DNA from: Paenibacillus_AB hodogayensis
Lineage (GTDB): Bacteria; Bacillota; Bacilli; Paenibacillales; NBRC-103111
NCBI RefSeq assembly: GCF_039536325.1
Contig: NZ_BAAAYO010000014.1
Location: 124,001 to 188,000, forward strand
Reading direction: 5' to 3'
Length of the DNA: 64,000 nt
How positions within the stretch are numbered: the first letter of the stretch is position 1; every line of letters begins with the position of its first letter. The position numbers were made by a program, and so were the translations under genes. The notes under the pieces were generated by a model. It saw only the letters and a program-made list of their open reading frames with translations, was not told where the DNA came from and searched no databases. This document shows positions 31,868 to 40,719 of the stretch, piece by piece.

Positions 31868-33985
31868 TCAGTCGTCTTCAGCGGCGGAATGCTCTATCCA
31901 TGCAGCCAACGTCTGCGCGCTGTCCGCCTCCACCATGCGCCTCCGCCCCGTTTCGTCCCGAAGCAGCAAGGTCAGCTGCCCCAGCGCGGTCAGATGCGAT
32001 TCGCCGTCCGCGCTTGCCAGGACGAACAGTGCCCGCACCCGGTGTCTCGGATCTGCCGAGAAGCCTACTCCCTCCCGTACGAGCAGCAAGCTCATGCCCG
32101 TGCCCAGCACGCCTTCGTCGGGCTTCGCGTGGGCGATCGCCACATCGGGCGCTATGACAATGTACGGTCCCATCCGCTCCACCTTGTCGATCATCGCCCC
32201 GACGTACCGTTCCTCGATGAGCCCGTCTTCCAGAAGCGGGGCCGCAGCCTGTCCGATCGCCTGCCTCCAGTTTTCCAGCGTCCGGACGAAACGAATGCGC
32301 GACACCGGAAGTATACGCGGCAAATCCGGATTGTCCGGCTGCGCGTACTCAGCTCTGCCCGCCGATGTCCAATAGCCGGCCAGAGCTTCCGTCAACCCGC
32401 TTTCATCCTTCACGTCGGCGTACCGCTTGATCAGCTCGATCATGCCGTTAACCGGGTTAACGTTTCCGCCCGCCGCCTCCAGCCGGCGGTTCACCTCGTG
32501 CAGCAGATGAGCCTTTTCCCGGTCGGTCAGCACCGCATTGACTACAAAGACCGGCGCCGGCGTGTCCGGCAGCGGGACGGTGGAGAAAAAGACGTCCACC
32601 GGCATGCGGAACCGCTCGTATTCGCGAAGCGACATGACCGCAGCAATGTCCAGGTACGGAAACAGACTTTCCAGCTGAAGGCGCAGCATGCGCGACGTCG
32701 AAACTCCGTTGACGCAGACGATCGCCGCTTTGCGCCGCCGCACCGGCACCGCGTTCTGCCGGCGCAGCCAGCCCCCGAAATGCATGGCCAGATACGCCGT
32801 TTCGTCGTCGTTGACGCTCCGTTTCAGCTTTTCCTCCAGCGGTTGAACGGCCTTGCGGGTCAGCTCGAATATTTCGCGGTATTTCGAACGCATCGTATCG
32901 AGCAACGGATGCTCGACCTCCAGCCCGTACTTGATCCGGTAATAGGCGGGCTTGACGTGCAAGTAAAGCTGCTCCTCCATCTCCCCGCGCCGTTCGAAGA
33001 ACACGCAGGCGTACTGCTCGAACAGGTCTATCATCCGTGTGGTCAATGCCTTGATCGCGGCGGCCTCCCCGTGCTGCGGCGCATCCGCGCCGTTAGTCGG
33101 AGCGGCGAGCCGGTTCAGCTTCGCCCCCAGCAAGTGCATCGTCAAATAGCAAACCTCGTCCTCGGGAAACTCGACCTCGAACAGCTTCTCTAGCCCTTGC
33201 GCCAGCCGCCGAGCCCCCTTGTGCTCCGGCATGCGCGACAAAATCGCCTTCTCGTCCTCGTCCAGCTTTACCGTTTCGCCCTGCTTTAACCGATGTGCGA
33301 ACATGAACAGCCGGGATGACAGCATGAACACCGTCTCGTCCGTAAACTCTCTGCCGAGCGATCGTTCGCATTCCCCGACAAGCCGGTACAGCTCGGCCTG
33401 CCGCTCCTCGTCGACGAGCAGCGAGAACTGCCGTTCGGCCAAGGAGCTTTGCACCGCCCCTTGAAACTGCGAATTGAATCGCTTCCAATTGGCGTGAGCC
33501 ATCACCTGCGGCAAATAATGCGCAAGCGCCTTGCGCTTTTCGCCCTCTTCGCCGGACACGACATATCCCGTTTTGCGCTCGACGTCGATCTTCAGTCCGT
33601 ACGAGGCCAGTTCGCGGCGAAGCAGCTTCATATCCTGCAGCACCGTCATGCGGCTCACTTGCAAAAATTCGGTCAAATCGTGCACATAGACCGCATCGGG
33701 TCTAGTAAATAGCACGATCGCTATCCATGCTTTCCGCTCCCTGGGGGACAAAGCATACTCGTACGGCCGCATTCGGCCGGCCATTTCCGGCATGCCCGCT
33801 CTGCTCGCGTCCGACAGACGGAATCCCGCCCGCCGCACATGCTCGACCGGCTCCAGGCCGCTATCCGCCAGCCAGTCGTTCACCTTGCCCATATCGTAAT
33901 AAATCGTGCGCCGGGACACTTTCAACCGCTCCATCATTTGCTCCGCCGTCACAAAGCCCGGCGTTTCCTGCAGCATGGCCAGCAT
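31868..33985 (-). CDS. PRD-containing transcription regulator with EIIB/EIIA domains (MtlR/LicR-like)
   Basis: 705 residues from ATG 33985. The true start may lie a few codons upstream, since the usual helix-turn-helix lead-in continues in frame and GGGAGGG sits 24-30 bases earlier without a standard start. Domains: HTH (1-60, VSRRTIYYDM), second HTH (about 85-140, VSRMTVLQDMKLL), PRD1 (about 185-290), PRD2 (about 305-410), EIIB-like (about 415-500, CVNGVSTSR with a Cys) and EIIA-like (about 555-700, AHAKPDEGV). Such proteins activate sugar operons according to their phosphorylation by HPr and EII. It heads the operon. Confidence 0.93.
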   Translation of the reverse strand: MLAMLQETPGFVTAEQMMERLKVSRRTIYYDMGKVNDWLADSGLEPVEHVRRAGFRLSDASRAGMPEMAGRMRPYEYALSPRERKAWIAIVLFTRPDAVYVHDLTEFLQVSRMTVLQDMKLLRRELASYGLKIDVERKTGYVVSGEEGEKRKALAHYLPQVMAHANWKRFNSQFQGAVQSSLAERQFSLLVDEERQAELYRLVGECERSLGREFTDETVFMLSSRLFMFAHRLKQGETVKLDEDEKAILSRMPEHKGARRLAQGLEKLFEVEFPEDEVCYLTMHLLGAKLNRLAAPTNGADAPQHGEAAAIKALTTRMIDLFEQYACVFFERRGEMEEQLYLHVKPAYYRIKYGLEVEHPLLDTMRSKYREIFELTRKAVQPLEEKLKRSVNDDETAYLAMHFGGWLRRQNAVPVRRRKAAIVCVNGVSTSRMLRLQLESLFPYLDIAAVMSLREYERFRMPVDVFFSTVPLPDTPAPVFVVNAVLTDREKAHLLHEVNRRLEAAGGNVNPVNGMIELIKRYADVKDESGLTEALAGYWTSAGRAEYAQPDNPDLPRILPVSRIRFVRTLENWRQAIGQAAAPLLEDGLIEERYVGAMIDKVERMGPYIVIAPDVAIAHAKPDEGVLGTGMSLLLVREGVGFSADPRHRVRALFVLASADGESHLTALGQLTLLLRDETGRRRMVEADSAQTLAAWIEHSAAEDD

Positions 33986-34080
33986 CGCGGCCCGACGTTC
34001 GTCCAGTATCGGTTCATCCCTCCCGGGAGTGTCGAATTTTGTCTGCGTACTACTAGTATATGTAGCGGGGATTTATTCTA

Positions 34081-34127
34081 ACAGAACAAGTATTGTTCGC
34101 TGCAATTTGCAAAAGTGTACGGTTTCG
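34081..34127 (+). repeat. Intergenic repeat, copy 1
   Basis: ACAGAACAAGTATTGTTCGC followed by TGCAATTTGCAAAAGTGTAC and GGTTTCG. An almost identical stretch occurs at 40538-40586 in the same orientation; the two differ by two single-base insertions and a few substitutions. This copy lies between the PTS regulator start and the terminator of the beta-helix gene. Confidence 0.75.
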
Positions 34128-34140
34128 TCAAAACGAAAGA

Positions 34141-34162
34141 GGAGCTTCCCTTCGGAAGCTCC
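34141..34162 (-). terminator. Terminator of the beta-helix protein gene
   Basis: GGAGCTTCC (34141-34149) and GGAAGCTCC (34154-34162) form a 9-bp stem with a 4-base loop; TCTTTCGTTTTG follows on the minus strand. Confidence 0.8.
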
Positions 34163-34205
34163 CCTACTGTTCTTCTCCGTTAATTGATTATTTCGTCAGC
34201 CGCAG

Positions 34206-36401
34206 TCAACCTATAAGACCAAATTCGCGCAATGCGGGTGCCCTGAAACTGAGAGCCGCACCGGTCGCCGTACCGCCCGCTCTCGGCTTGACCGTCACGG
34301 CCGTACCGGTGATGTGCAGAATGGTGAACGCATCGGTCAATCCCGCAACGCTGACTACGTTACCGACTTTGAGCGAGCTTGAGTCGCTCACGGTCATGAC
34401 CGAGGTGTTGAATGCGATCGAAGCGGTTACTCCGGTTAAGGTGCCTGCGGTTCCGCTTTCTATTACTTTATAACCGGCCACGCTCGTCCCGGGGGTAACC
34501 GCGCCGGTGTTCCATACCATATCTCCAGCGGTGTAGTCGCCGCTGACCGGGGGATAGACCGCGCTGAATTTGAATGCGATCGGCGGCAAATAATCGATCT
34601 TGCTGTCTACATAATCGAGCCGGTATCCTCCCTGTTTCGCAGTGATTTGATTGTTCCGGACCGTTACATCTTTGAAATAGGCGCCGGGCTCCATGCTAAA
34701 TGCATAGTACCCTCGCATCGTATCCCAATCGTCTCGGATGATGTTATTCTCGATCACTACGTTCTCCAATCGCTTCGCCATTATGGCGGCTTTAACGATC
34801 GAGGTGGCCAGCACGTTTTGCCCGGAGTTGATAATGTGATTGTTGCGAATGCTGATGTTTTTGCTGATGGTTGTGGCGGCGCTGCTTTTTTGGATGCTAA
34901 TACCCGCCGCCGGCGAGTTGACGATCTGATTGCCTTCCACAATAACGCCGTCTATGCCGTTCGGATAGTCTAATAAAATACCTCCTGTGCCGTATACTCT
35001 CCGAGTCGAGCTTCCCGTCGTTTCCGGCTTGAACAGAATCTGGTTATTCGTAATGCTTAATTTTTCGATCGTTCTGCCGGGAGTCTGAATTACATCGATG
35101 ATGCGGATTCCCGCTGTCGTCCCATCGCTAAAGCTATAGTAGGCGAGTTGATCCATCGCAATCACGTTGCTGTCGATCAGCACATTTTTCAGAGGCATGT
35201 TCGACATATGCAAATAAATGCCGTTGTACACATCGTTAAAGGTGTTGTTCGCCACTACGAAATTGCCGAAGTCGTTATAACTGTCCCAAGCCGAGCAAAG
35301 CTGAATGCCGGCAATGTAGCGATGAATGAGATTGCCTGAGGCCACGCAAGGCGAACCGTGCAGCTCGATGGCTCCGGTCGCAAACCCGACACTGGCGTCG
35401 GTAGCCGAGAAATGGTTATCCTGTATGCGGTAGTCGCTGCATTCGCAATACACGACAGTATTGTCGTAATACACGTCACCGGTTCTTTTGGCAAACTGAA
35501 AATAATTGTTTCTGACGGTGACTTGGGAGCTTTTGCTGGAGTTGAAGTTGAGCGCATTGCGGCTGGACACCGGATCGAAGATGCAGGATTCCACCGTGAT
35601 GTTTTTGAAGTTGAAAAACGTTAGGATGTGACTGCGCGTCGTATTGGCGGTCTGAATGACAGCTCCGTTGTTATTGGCAAAATTGTGATCGAATTTGAGG
35701 CTGCGGATGGTCAAGTTTTGCACCATGCCTCCGCAAAAATACGGCTCGATCGGTCCGCCCATGACCGTCCCGTAGTTGCCCGCGTTGTCCTTGACTTTAA
35801 TGACGCTGGAGGCGCCTTCCCCGAGCAGCGTAAGGTTGCTCCGCAGCTGAATGTAACGGGTAATGCCCGAAGGCAGGACGATGTAGGTGCCTTTCGGAAA
35901 ATAAACGGTCTGTCCAGGGGACGCCGCATTGATGCACGCCTGGATCGCATCCGTATCGTCGGCGAGGCCGTCGCCCTTCGCACCAAACCACTGCACCTTC
36001 AGCACATCGTCAACCACGCGCTTCCATCTGCGTCCGAAAGCGTCCACTACTACGGTTCCTCCGTTGTCCGCCGATGCCGTGTCAGCGGTATCCCAGACGA
36101 AGACTCCTTCGCGAAGCGAATCTTTGACAAAAAAAACAGATGTGCATGGTCCCGATGAAAGCGCTTTTAATTCTGCGATCGTCGTGATGCCGATTTGCGC
36201 AGCACAGCCTTCCGGGTCTCCCTCTCCGTTCGAATAGGTAGCATAGGTCACGGTATTCGATCCTGCCGAGGCGAGGCTCCATCCGCCCGCGGTCGCCGCG
36301 AGCCCGGCGATGCCAAGCGAGGCAAGCAGTTTTCTTCGGCTAATCTCTACTTGCATCCCCCGATTTCGCTCCGTCATTTCCTGCGTTTCCTGTTCATTCA
36401 T
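34206..36401 (-). CDS. Tat-exported right-handed beta-helix protein (pectate-lyase superfamily)
   Basis: 731 residues from ATG 36401 (eight bases after AAAGGCGG). A twin-arginine signal, SRRKLLASLGIAGLA, implies export of a folded protein. Near residue 150, VQWFGAKGDGLADDTDAIQA is the classic start of the Pectate_lyase_3 fold, followed by a long right-handed beta-helix with N-rich rungs (VTVRNNYF, ISIRNNHIINSG). The last about 100 residues are a separate Gly/Thr/Val-rich beta domain. Likely acts on a polysaccharide, but catalytic residues cannot be assigned. Adjacent solute-binding protein and AraC/oxidoreductase genes support a glycan role. Confidence 0.88.
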   Translation of the reverse strand: MNEQETQEMTERNRGMQVEISRRKLLASLGIAGLAATAGGWSLASAGSNTVTYATYSNGEGDPEGCAAQIGITTIAELKALSSGPCTSVFFVKDSLREGVFVWDTADTASADNGGTVVVDAFGRRWKRVVDDVLKVQWFGAKGDGLADDTDAIQACINAASPGQTVYFPKGTYIVLPSGITRYIQLRSNLTLLGEGASSVIKVKDNAGNYGTVMGGPIEPYFCGGMVQNLTIRSLKFDHNFANNNGAVIQTANTTRSHILTFFNFKNITVESCIFDPVSSRNALNFNSSKSSQVTVRNNYFQFAKRTGDVYYDNTVVYCECSDYRIQDNHFSATDASVGFATGAIELHGSPCVASGNLIHRYIAGIQLCSAWDSYNDFGNFVVANNTFNDVYNGIYLHMSNMPLKNVLIDSNVIAMDQLAYYSFSDGTTAGIRIIDVIQTPGRTIEKLSITNNQILFKPETTGSSTRRVYGTGGILLDYPNGIDGVIVEGNQIVNSPAAGISIQKSSAATTISKNISIRNNHIINSGQNVLATSIVKAAIMAKRLENVVIENNIIRDDWDTMRGYYAFSMEPGAYFKDVTVRNNQITAKQGGYRLDYVDSKIDYLPPIAFKFSAVYPPVSGDYTAGDMVWNTGAVTPGTSVAGYKVIESGTAGTLTGVTASIAFNTSVMTVSDSSSLKVGNVVSVAGLTDAFTILHITGTAVTVKPRAGGTATGAALSFRAPALREFGLIG

Positions 36402-36470
36402 CACAAACACCGCCTTTGTGTAAGATGTTCGCGCCCGTGCGTTCGCAGGGCGCGGATCGGTCCGGTCAAG

Positions 36471-37769
36471 TTACTTAGGCTGCGCCGCAATGTCTCGATT
36501 GGCGGCTTCTTCCGCTTCGCGCAGCGCGCTGTTGATATCGGTTTCGCCATTTGTCACTTTTTTCACGGCTTCGTTTAGACGGGTGATGACAAAGGAATCA
36601 TACTTCGTTGGCGGGAACGGCGGCGAGAACGCGCTTTTGAATACCGCTTTGATATCTTTGCCTTGCATCGATTTCATATTTTTGCCGTAAAGCGACTTGA
36701 TCGTTTCATTCTTGAGAGAAGTAAATCTTCCGTTTTCCGTGATCAGCTTCTGGATGTCGTCGCTGGTCAGCAAATCGACGACCTGGAACGCCTCTTCCTT
36801 ATGCTTGCCCAGCGAAGAGACGATCAAGAAGTGGCCGGATGACGCCAAACTCACATTCGGTTTGTCCGGATAGCTTGGATACTGGGTGACGTTCCAGTTG
36901 AACTGCCCGGACGTGCCTTGCAGCTTCTCTAACGCCGCGAACCGCGCATCGTAGCTGGCCACCATCGCAAGCGTCTGATCCTTTAAGAAATGATCGAGAG
37001 TGGCCCCTTTATTCCCGGGAACATCGTTTATGGCCTTCAAGAGATCTAGTAAGCGCTTCCAACCATCCGTTGTCAGTTGAGCCTTGTTTGTGCCGGCATT
37101 GACGTAAGGAAGCGATAGCTGGGTACTGAGATCGCTTGCTCCATTCGTCATCAAACCACGGTACGAGATGTTCTCCAGCGTTCTGTCGAAGCTTTTGGAT
37201 AACTGAATCGCCTCATCCCAGGTTATGCCTTCCTTCGGATAGGCGACTCCGAACTTATCGAACAAGTCCTTGTTATAGAAAGTGGCCAGGAAATTCAGCG
37301 AGAAAGGCAAGGCAAACAAATGGTCGCTGTTTCCGTATATTTTCGAGGTTTGGAGGGCAGCAGGGTCAAACTTGCCGGTATCCATTTTGAATTTTTGGAT
37401 CATATCGTTCAGGTCTTGCGCCGTGCCCAATTCCCGATTTATCTTGATTTGCGGGTACGTCGTAAAGATCAAATCCGGAAAGGAGCCCGACGAGATCAGG
37501 TTCGATAACCCTTCGTTGCCCTTGTTGTTCCGCATCATCGTGATCGTAATATGCGGATATTTGGCTCGCACCGGAGCAGCGATATAATTGGCAAACTCGT
37601 CATCCGTAATCGTCGCCCCGTCCTGCAGCATAACCAGCTCGATCGGTTCTGGCGGACGCTCCTCCGATTTGACAGTGCCAGTGCCAGCGCCTGTACTACT
37701 ACCGCTAGAATTGCAAGCGCTTACAATCATTGATATTCCCGCAAGTACAACCATGCTTTTTCTAAGCAT
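36471..37769 (-). CDS. Extracellular solute-binding lipoprotein (ABC sugar type), orphan
   Basis: 432 residues. The signal peptide ends in lipobox VSAC (Cys19), then a Gly/Ser/Thr tether. The rest is a family-1 sugar-binding fold (LVMLQDGATITDDEFANYI; NLISSGSFPDLIFTTYPQI; YGNSDHLFALPFSLNFLATF). No permease or ATPase genes are adjacent, so it must feed a transporter encoded elsewhere or act as a sensor partner. GGAGGAGC precedes the ATG. A cre-like sequence overlaps the lipobox codons (37711-37726). Good minus-strand promoter at 37950-37979. Confidence 0.92.
   Translation of the reverse strand: MLRKSMVVLAGISMIVSACNSSGSSTGAGTGTVKSEERPPEPIELVMLQDGATITDDEFANYIAAPVRAKYPHITITMMRNNKGNEGLSNLISSGSFPDLIFTTYPQIKINRELGTAQDLNDMIQKFKMDTGKFDPAALQTSKIYGNSDHLFALPFSLNFLATFYNKDLFDKFGVAYPKEGITWDEAIQLSKSFDRTLENISYRGLMTNGASDLSTQLSLPYVNAGTNKAQLTTDGWKRLLDLLKAINDVPGNKGATLDHFLKDQTLAMVASYDARFAALEKLQGTSGQFNWNVTQYPSYPDKPNVSLASSGHFLIVSSLGKHKEEAFQVVDLLTSDDIQKLITENGRFTSLKNETIKSLYGKNMKSMQGKDIKAVFKSAFSPPFPPTKYDSFVITRLNEAVKKVTNGETDINSALREAEEAANRDIAAQPK
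37711..37726. promoter_or_regulatory. CcpA cre-like site within the lipobox codons
   Basis: TTGCAAGCGCTTACAA resembles the catabolite-responsive element TGWAANCGNTNWCA with one mismatch. It coincides with codons for the lipobox Ser-Ala-Cys-Asn, so codon constraint could produce it by chance. Confidence 0.35.
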
Positions 37770-38130
37770 TCCGATTGCTCCTCCCTAAAAAACAACGTTT
37801 TTTTAACAAGTCCCTCTGTCAAACGGTTCTGCGATGCATTGCCATTCGGCCTGCTCTTAAAGTCCCTCCCCTTCTGAATTTGCCAAATCGGACAATTTCA
37901 TGTGGTTATGGTTAATCGATTGCTTGTTGTCTCAAGGACTTGCAACCAGACTATAACACCGGGTTATTTGGGGTGTCAACTCCAAAAAACGTCGGGATTA
38001 AATTTTGTTGATTTTCTGTTCTGACCATAAATTCGGATAACTGGAAAGTCGAAAATGGATGTTGTAGTTCAGAAAAACCAAGCTACAATTGACTTAAATA
38101 AACGGGTATAATGGGGGGGCGGGAAAGCAC
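37770..38130. other. Divergent intergenic region between solute-binding protein and oxidoreductase genes
   Basis: For the minus strand, TTGACA (37979-37974) and TATAGT (37955-37950) with an 18-base spacer form a strong promoter for the solute-binding protein. TAAAAAAC (37786-37793) and GTTTTTTTA (37797-37805) make a palindrome near its ribosome site. For the plus strand TATAAT at 38107-38112 precedes the oxidoreductase, but no good -35 is present (TTGACT is only 12 bases away), hinting at an activator. No gene seen. Confidence 0.55.
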
Positions 38131-39189
38131 ATGATCAAAGTTGCCATTATCGGTTGCGGCACGATCGCAAGCAATAAACATATCAAAGCCTATATGGCCA
38201 ATCCCGAAGCGGAAATCAAGTATTTTTGCGACATCAACCGGGCTAGGGCGGAGAAAGCAGTCGCCGATTTCAAATGCGGCATAGCTGTCGAGGATTACAG
38301 CATCGTGCTCGATGACCCGGATGTGGAAGCGGTTTCAATCTGCACGCCCAATCATCTGCACGCCCCGATTTCCATCGCTTGCATGAGAGCCGGTAAGCAT
38401 GTCCTGTGCGAGAAACCGGCAGCCCGAACGTACGCCGAAGCACTGGAAATGCGGAAGGTTCAGCGCGAAACCGGGAAAACGCTCAACATCGGCGTAGTGA
38501 ACCGTTTCAATACCGGAGTCAATCTGATCCGCAATATGGTGCAAAACGGGGATCTGGGCGAGCTGTATCATGTCTATGCCAGCTTCCGCTCGCATCGCTC
38601 TATTCCCGGGCTCGGCGGTGCATTTACGACAAAAGCGATCGCAGGCGGAGGCGCACTCATCGATTGGGGCGTTCACTTTCTCGACATTGTCATGTACTGC
38701 TCCGGCGATCCGAAGCCGCTGACGGTCAGTGGTCAGACTTTCAGTAAGCTGGGGAAAGAGATTGGCAATTATGCGTATATCAATATGTGGGCGGGCCCTC
38801 CCAATCCGGCCGGGACGTATGACGTAGACGATTGTGTCACTGCGCTAATCCGTACCGAAGGACCGGTCATTACGATAAACGGGGCTTGGGCGCAAAACAT
38901 CGGAGTCGAGGAAATGTATATCGATTTTCTCGGCGATAAGGCGGGGATCCGTCTGCAGTATGGCAAAGATTTTAAGATTTACGGCGCACGCGACGGTGCT
39001 CTTCTGGAAACAACGCCGGTCTTCAACTCCCGGGATATGTTCCAGAACGAAATCGATTCCTTCCTGCGCGGCATCCGCACCGGGGAAAAATCACCGGCTC
39101 ATATCGATACCGTCATTTTGTCCAGCCAGGTGATTCAAGCGATCTATGATTCTTCCGAGCAACATGCAGAAGTCATATTGAACCGTTAG
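38131..39189 (+). CDS. Gfo/Idh/MocA-family oxidoreductase
   Basis: 352 residues. The N-terminal Rossmann fold has VAIIGCGTIASNKH (GxGxxA type, NAD(P) binding) and the CEKPAARTYAEA motif, where the Lys of EKP is catalytic. The C-terminal half has GGGALIDWGVHFLDI, the conserved D-x-x-x-H site. It would oxidise or reduce a sugar or cyclitol hydroxyl; substrate unknown. The small leader gene and AraC gene follow 22 bases downstream on the same strand, so the three likely form one transcript. Confidence 0.93.
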   Translation: MIKVAIIGCGTIASNKHIKAYMANPEAEIKYFCDINRARAEKAVADFKCGIAVEDYSIVLDDPDVEAVSICTPNHLHAPISIACMRAGKHVLCEKPAARTYAEALEMRKVQRETGKTLNIGVVNRFNTGVNLIRNMVQNGDLGELYHVYASFRSHRSIPGLGGAFTTKAIAGGGALIDWGVHFLDIVMYCSGDPKPLTVSGQTFSKLGKEIGNYAYINMWAGPPNPAGTYDVDDCVTALIRTEGPVITINGAWAQNIGVEEMYIDFLGDKAGIRLQYGKDFKIYGARDGALLETTPVFNSRDMFQNEIDSFLRGIRTGEKSPAHIDTVILSSQVIQAIYDSSEQHAEVILNR

Positions 39190-39211
39190 TCTGTGAAGGG
39201 GTGGAGACTCA

Positions 39212-39379
39212 ATGAATCGTTGCAATTATGTTGCTTCACTATTCAAAACCGGTAAGCCCGCCGCCGCTTCTGCCCCAACTGAAACGATCGTCTCCAACAT
39301 CGGCGAGGAGGCTCGGATTCCAATGCCCGTCTCGCTATTCGAGCCGGACCCGCCGGCATACGGTGTCCCGCATGTCTAG
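39212..39379 (+). CDS. Small protein overlapping the AraC gene start
   Basis: 55 residues (MNRCNYVASLFKTGKPAAAS at the start, PDPPAYGVPHV at the end) with AAGGGGTGGAG before ATG 39212. Its TAG (39377-39379) lies inside the AraC gene start (ATG 39372), an 8-base overlap typical of translational coupling. Ala/Pro-rich composition, no recognised family. It may be a leader peptide controlling AraC synthesis or a real small protein. Confidence 0.5.
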   Translation: MNRCNYVASLFKTGKPAAASAPTETIVSNIGEEARIPMPVSLFEPDPPAYGVPHV

Positions 39380-40367
39380 CGGATCCAAAGATTTGAATCG
39401 TAACGAGCAGGCGGGCTGCTTGTTTCATTTTGACAATTTATTTATCAGAAAGCCGAGGATATTCGGAAGCATCGACTTGCACCAGATCGGTGAAATCTGT
39501 TGCGAATCCGGCTATGAGATCCCTTTGCACCGGCAATATTGTCTGGAATTGAGCTACATCGTGTCCGGGCGCGGCTACTTTGACTGCGAAGGCGTTCCGC
39601 TCCTCGTGCAGGAAGGCGACCTCATTTGCAATGCAATCGGCTCCACGCATGCCATTCGTACCGAGAAAAACAGCATGCTGCGCTTCCTGTATATGGGTTT
39701 TAAAATCAATAATACGGCGGATGAGGATATGGCGAGCATTCAGGATTTTCTGCAATCGACGCCCTACTATCACGCCAAAGATACATATGGAATCATGATC
39801 CCCTTTCTCCGCAACATAGATGAATTTTACTCCCATAAACCGTATTCGCGTACGATGATCCGAAACTATCTGGAAGAAGTAATCGTGCTGTCTTATCGCT
39901 CCTTTACCGAGACGAGCGGAGCCGTGCAGCATTATGCCCCTCAGAAGTCGGAGCATTCTGTCGGACATACGGTTTACGCGGTCATCCGCTACGTGGAAAA
40001 AAATATTCTGGAATTGAAAAGCATCCAGACACTCGCCAAAGATCTGGGCTACAGCTATACGTATTTATCGCATGTATTCAAACAGAAGACGGGCATGACG
40101 CTGCAGCGATATATTAATACGAAGAAAGTAGAGAAAGCAATGGAAATGATGAAGTACGGCAATTTGTCCATCGGTCACATCGCCGAACGGTTGCAGTACG
40201 AAACCATTCAATCGTTCAGTAAAGCGTTCTCGCGCATTATGGGCTGCTCGCCCTCTCACTATATCGCCGCCAATCGCAAGGAAGCGACGCCCGAACCGTC
40301 CGCTGTTCGCGTGTCGGGTACGGCCGCACAATCCGATCTGCAAAGCAAGCCCCTGCGCTCCCTATGA
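39372..40367 (+). CDS. AraC-family transcription regulator with cupin sensor domain
   Basis: 331 residues from ATG 39372; the frame extends to 39228 but that part is Arg/Pro/Ser-rich and overlaps the small gene in another frame. The N-terminal about 150 residues form a cupin-like sensor (LHRQYCLELSYIVSGRGYFD, VQEGDLICNAIGSTH). The C-terminal about 100 residues carry the two AraC helix-turn-helix units (LGYSYTYLSHVFKQKTGMT; YETIQSFSKAFSRIMGCSPS). It likely activates the adjacent oxidoreductase and perhaps the solute-binding protein genes in response to a sugar. Confidence 0.92.
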   Translation: MSSGSKDLNRNEQAGCLFHFDNLFIRKPRIFGSIDLHQIGEICCESGYEIPLHRQYCLELSYIVSGRGYFDCEGVPLLVQEGDLICNAIGSTHAIRTEKNSMLRFLYMGFKINNTADEDMASIQDFLQSTPYYHAKDTYGIMIPFLRNIDEFYSHKPYSRTMIRNYLEEVIVLSYRSFTETSGAVQHYAPQKSEHSVGHTVYAVIRYVEKNILELKSIQTLAKDLGYSYTYLSHVFKQKTGMTLQRYINTKKVEKAMEMMKYGNLSIGHIAERLQYETIQSFSKAFSRIMGCSPSHYIAANRKEATPEPSAVRVSGTAAQSDLQSKPLRSL

Positions 40368-40537
40368 ACATGCATAGGCAGACGGGGGCCTTTTGCTTTC
40401 CTTGGATATAGTTACATGTTACAACTTCCCGTTGATTGCCCCGTCACCGCTCGAGCCGGAATACGTTTCGCACCGCTTCCCAATACGCCATCCCGTTCAC
40501 CGTATCCGGCTCCAGGTAGATGCCTCCCACGGATTCA

Positions 40538-40586
40538 ACAGAACCAAGCATTTTTCGCTGCAATTTTGCAAAAGTGTACGGTTTCG
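40538..40586 (+). repeat. Intergenic repeat, copy 2
   Basis: ACAGAACCAAGCATTTTTCG followed by CTGCAATTTTGCAAAAGTGT and ACGGTTTCG, matching 34081-34127. It lies between the AraC gene and the TetR promoter. Its TTTTGCAAAA-like centre is palindromic. Confidence 0.75.
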
Positions 40587-40626
40587 ACTTCACAATAAGT
40601 TAACCTTACCACAGTCAGTTTATTTG

Positions 40627-40685
40627 TTGATATTTACTTTTAAACATGTTAATATATCACTCATGGAAACCTGACTACAGTCAGG
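40627..40685 (+). promoter_or_regulatory. tetR/MATE promoter with palindromic operator
   Basis: TTGATA (40627-40632) and TAATAT (40650-40655) are 17 bases apart. CCTGACT-AC-AGTCAGG (40670-40685) lies just after the expected start of transcription, and a half site ACAGTCAG lies near 40611-40618. This is the usual place for an autoregulatory TetR operator. Confidence 0.6.
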
Positions 40686-40719
40686 CATATTGAAATCTCA
40701 AGGATGCGGGGAGACTATC

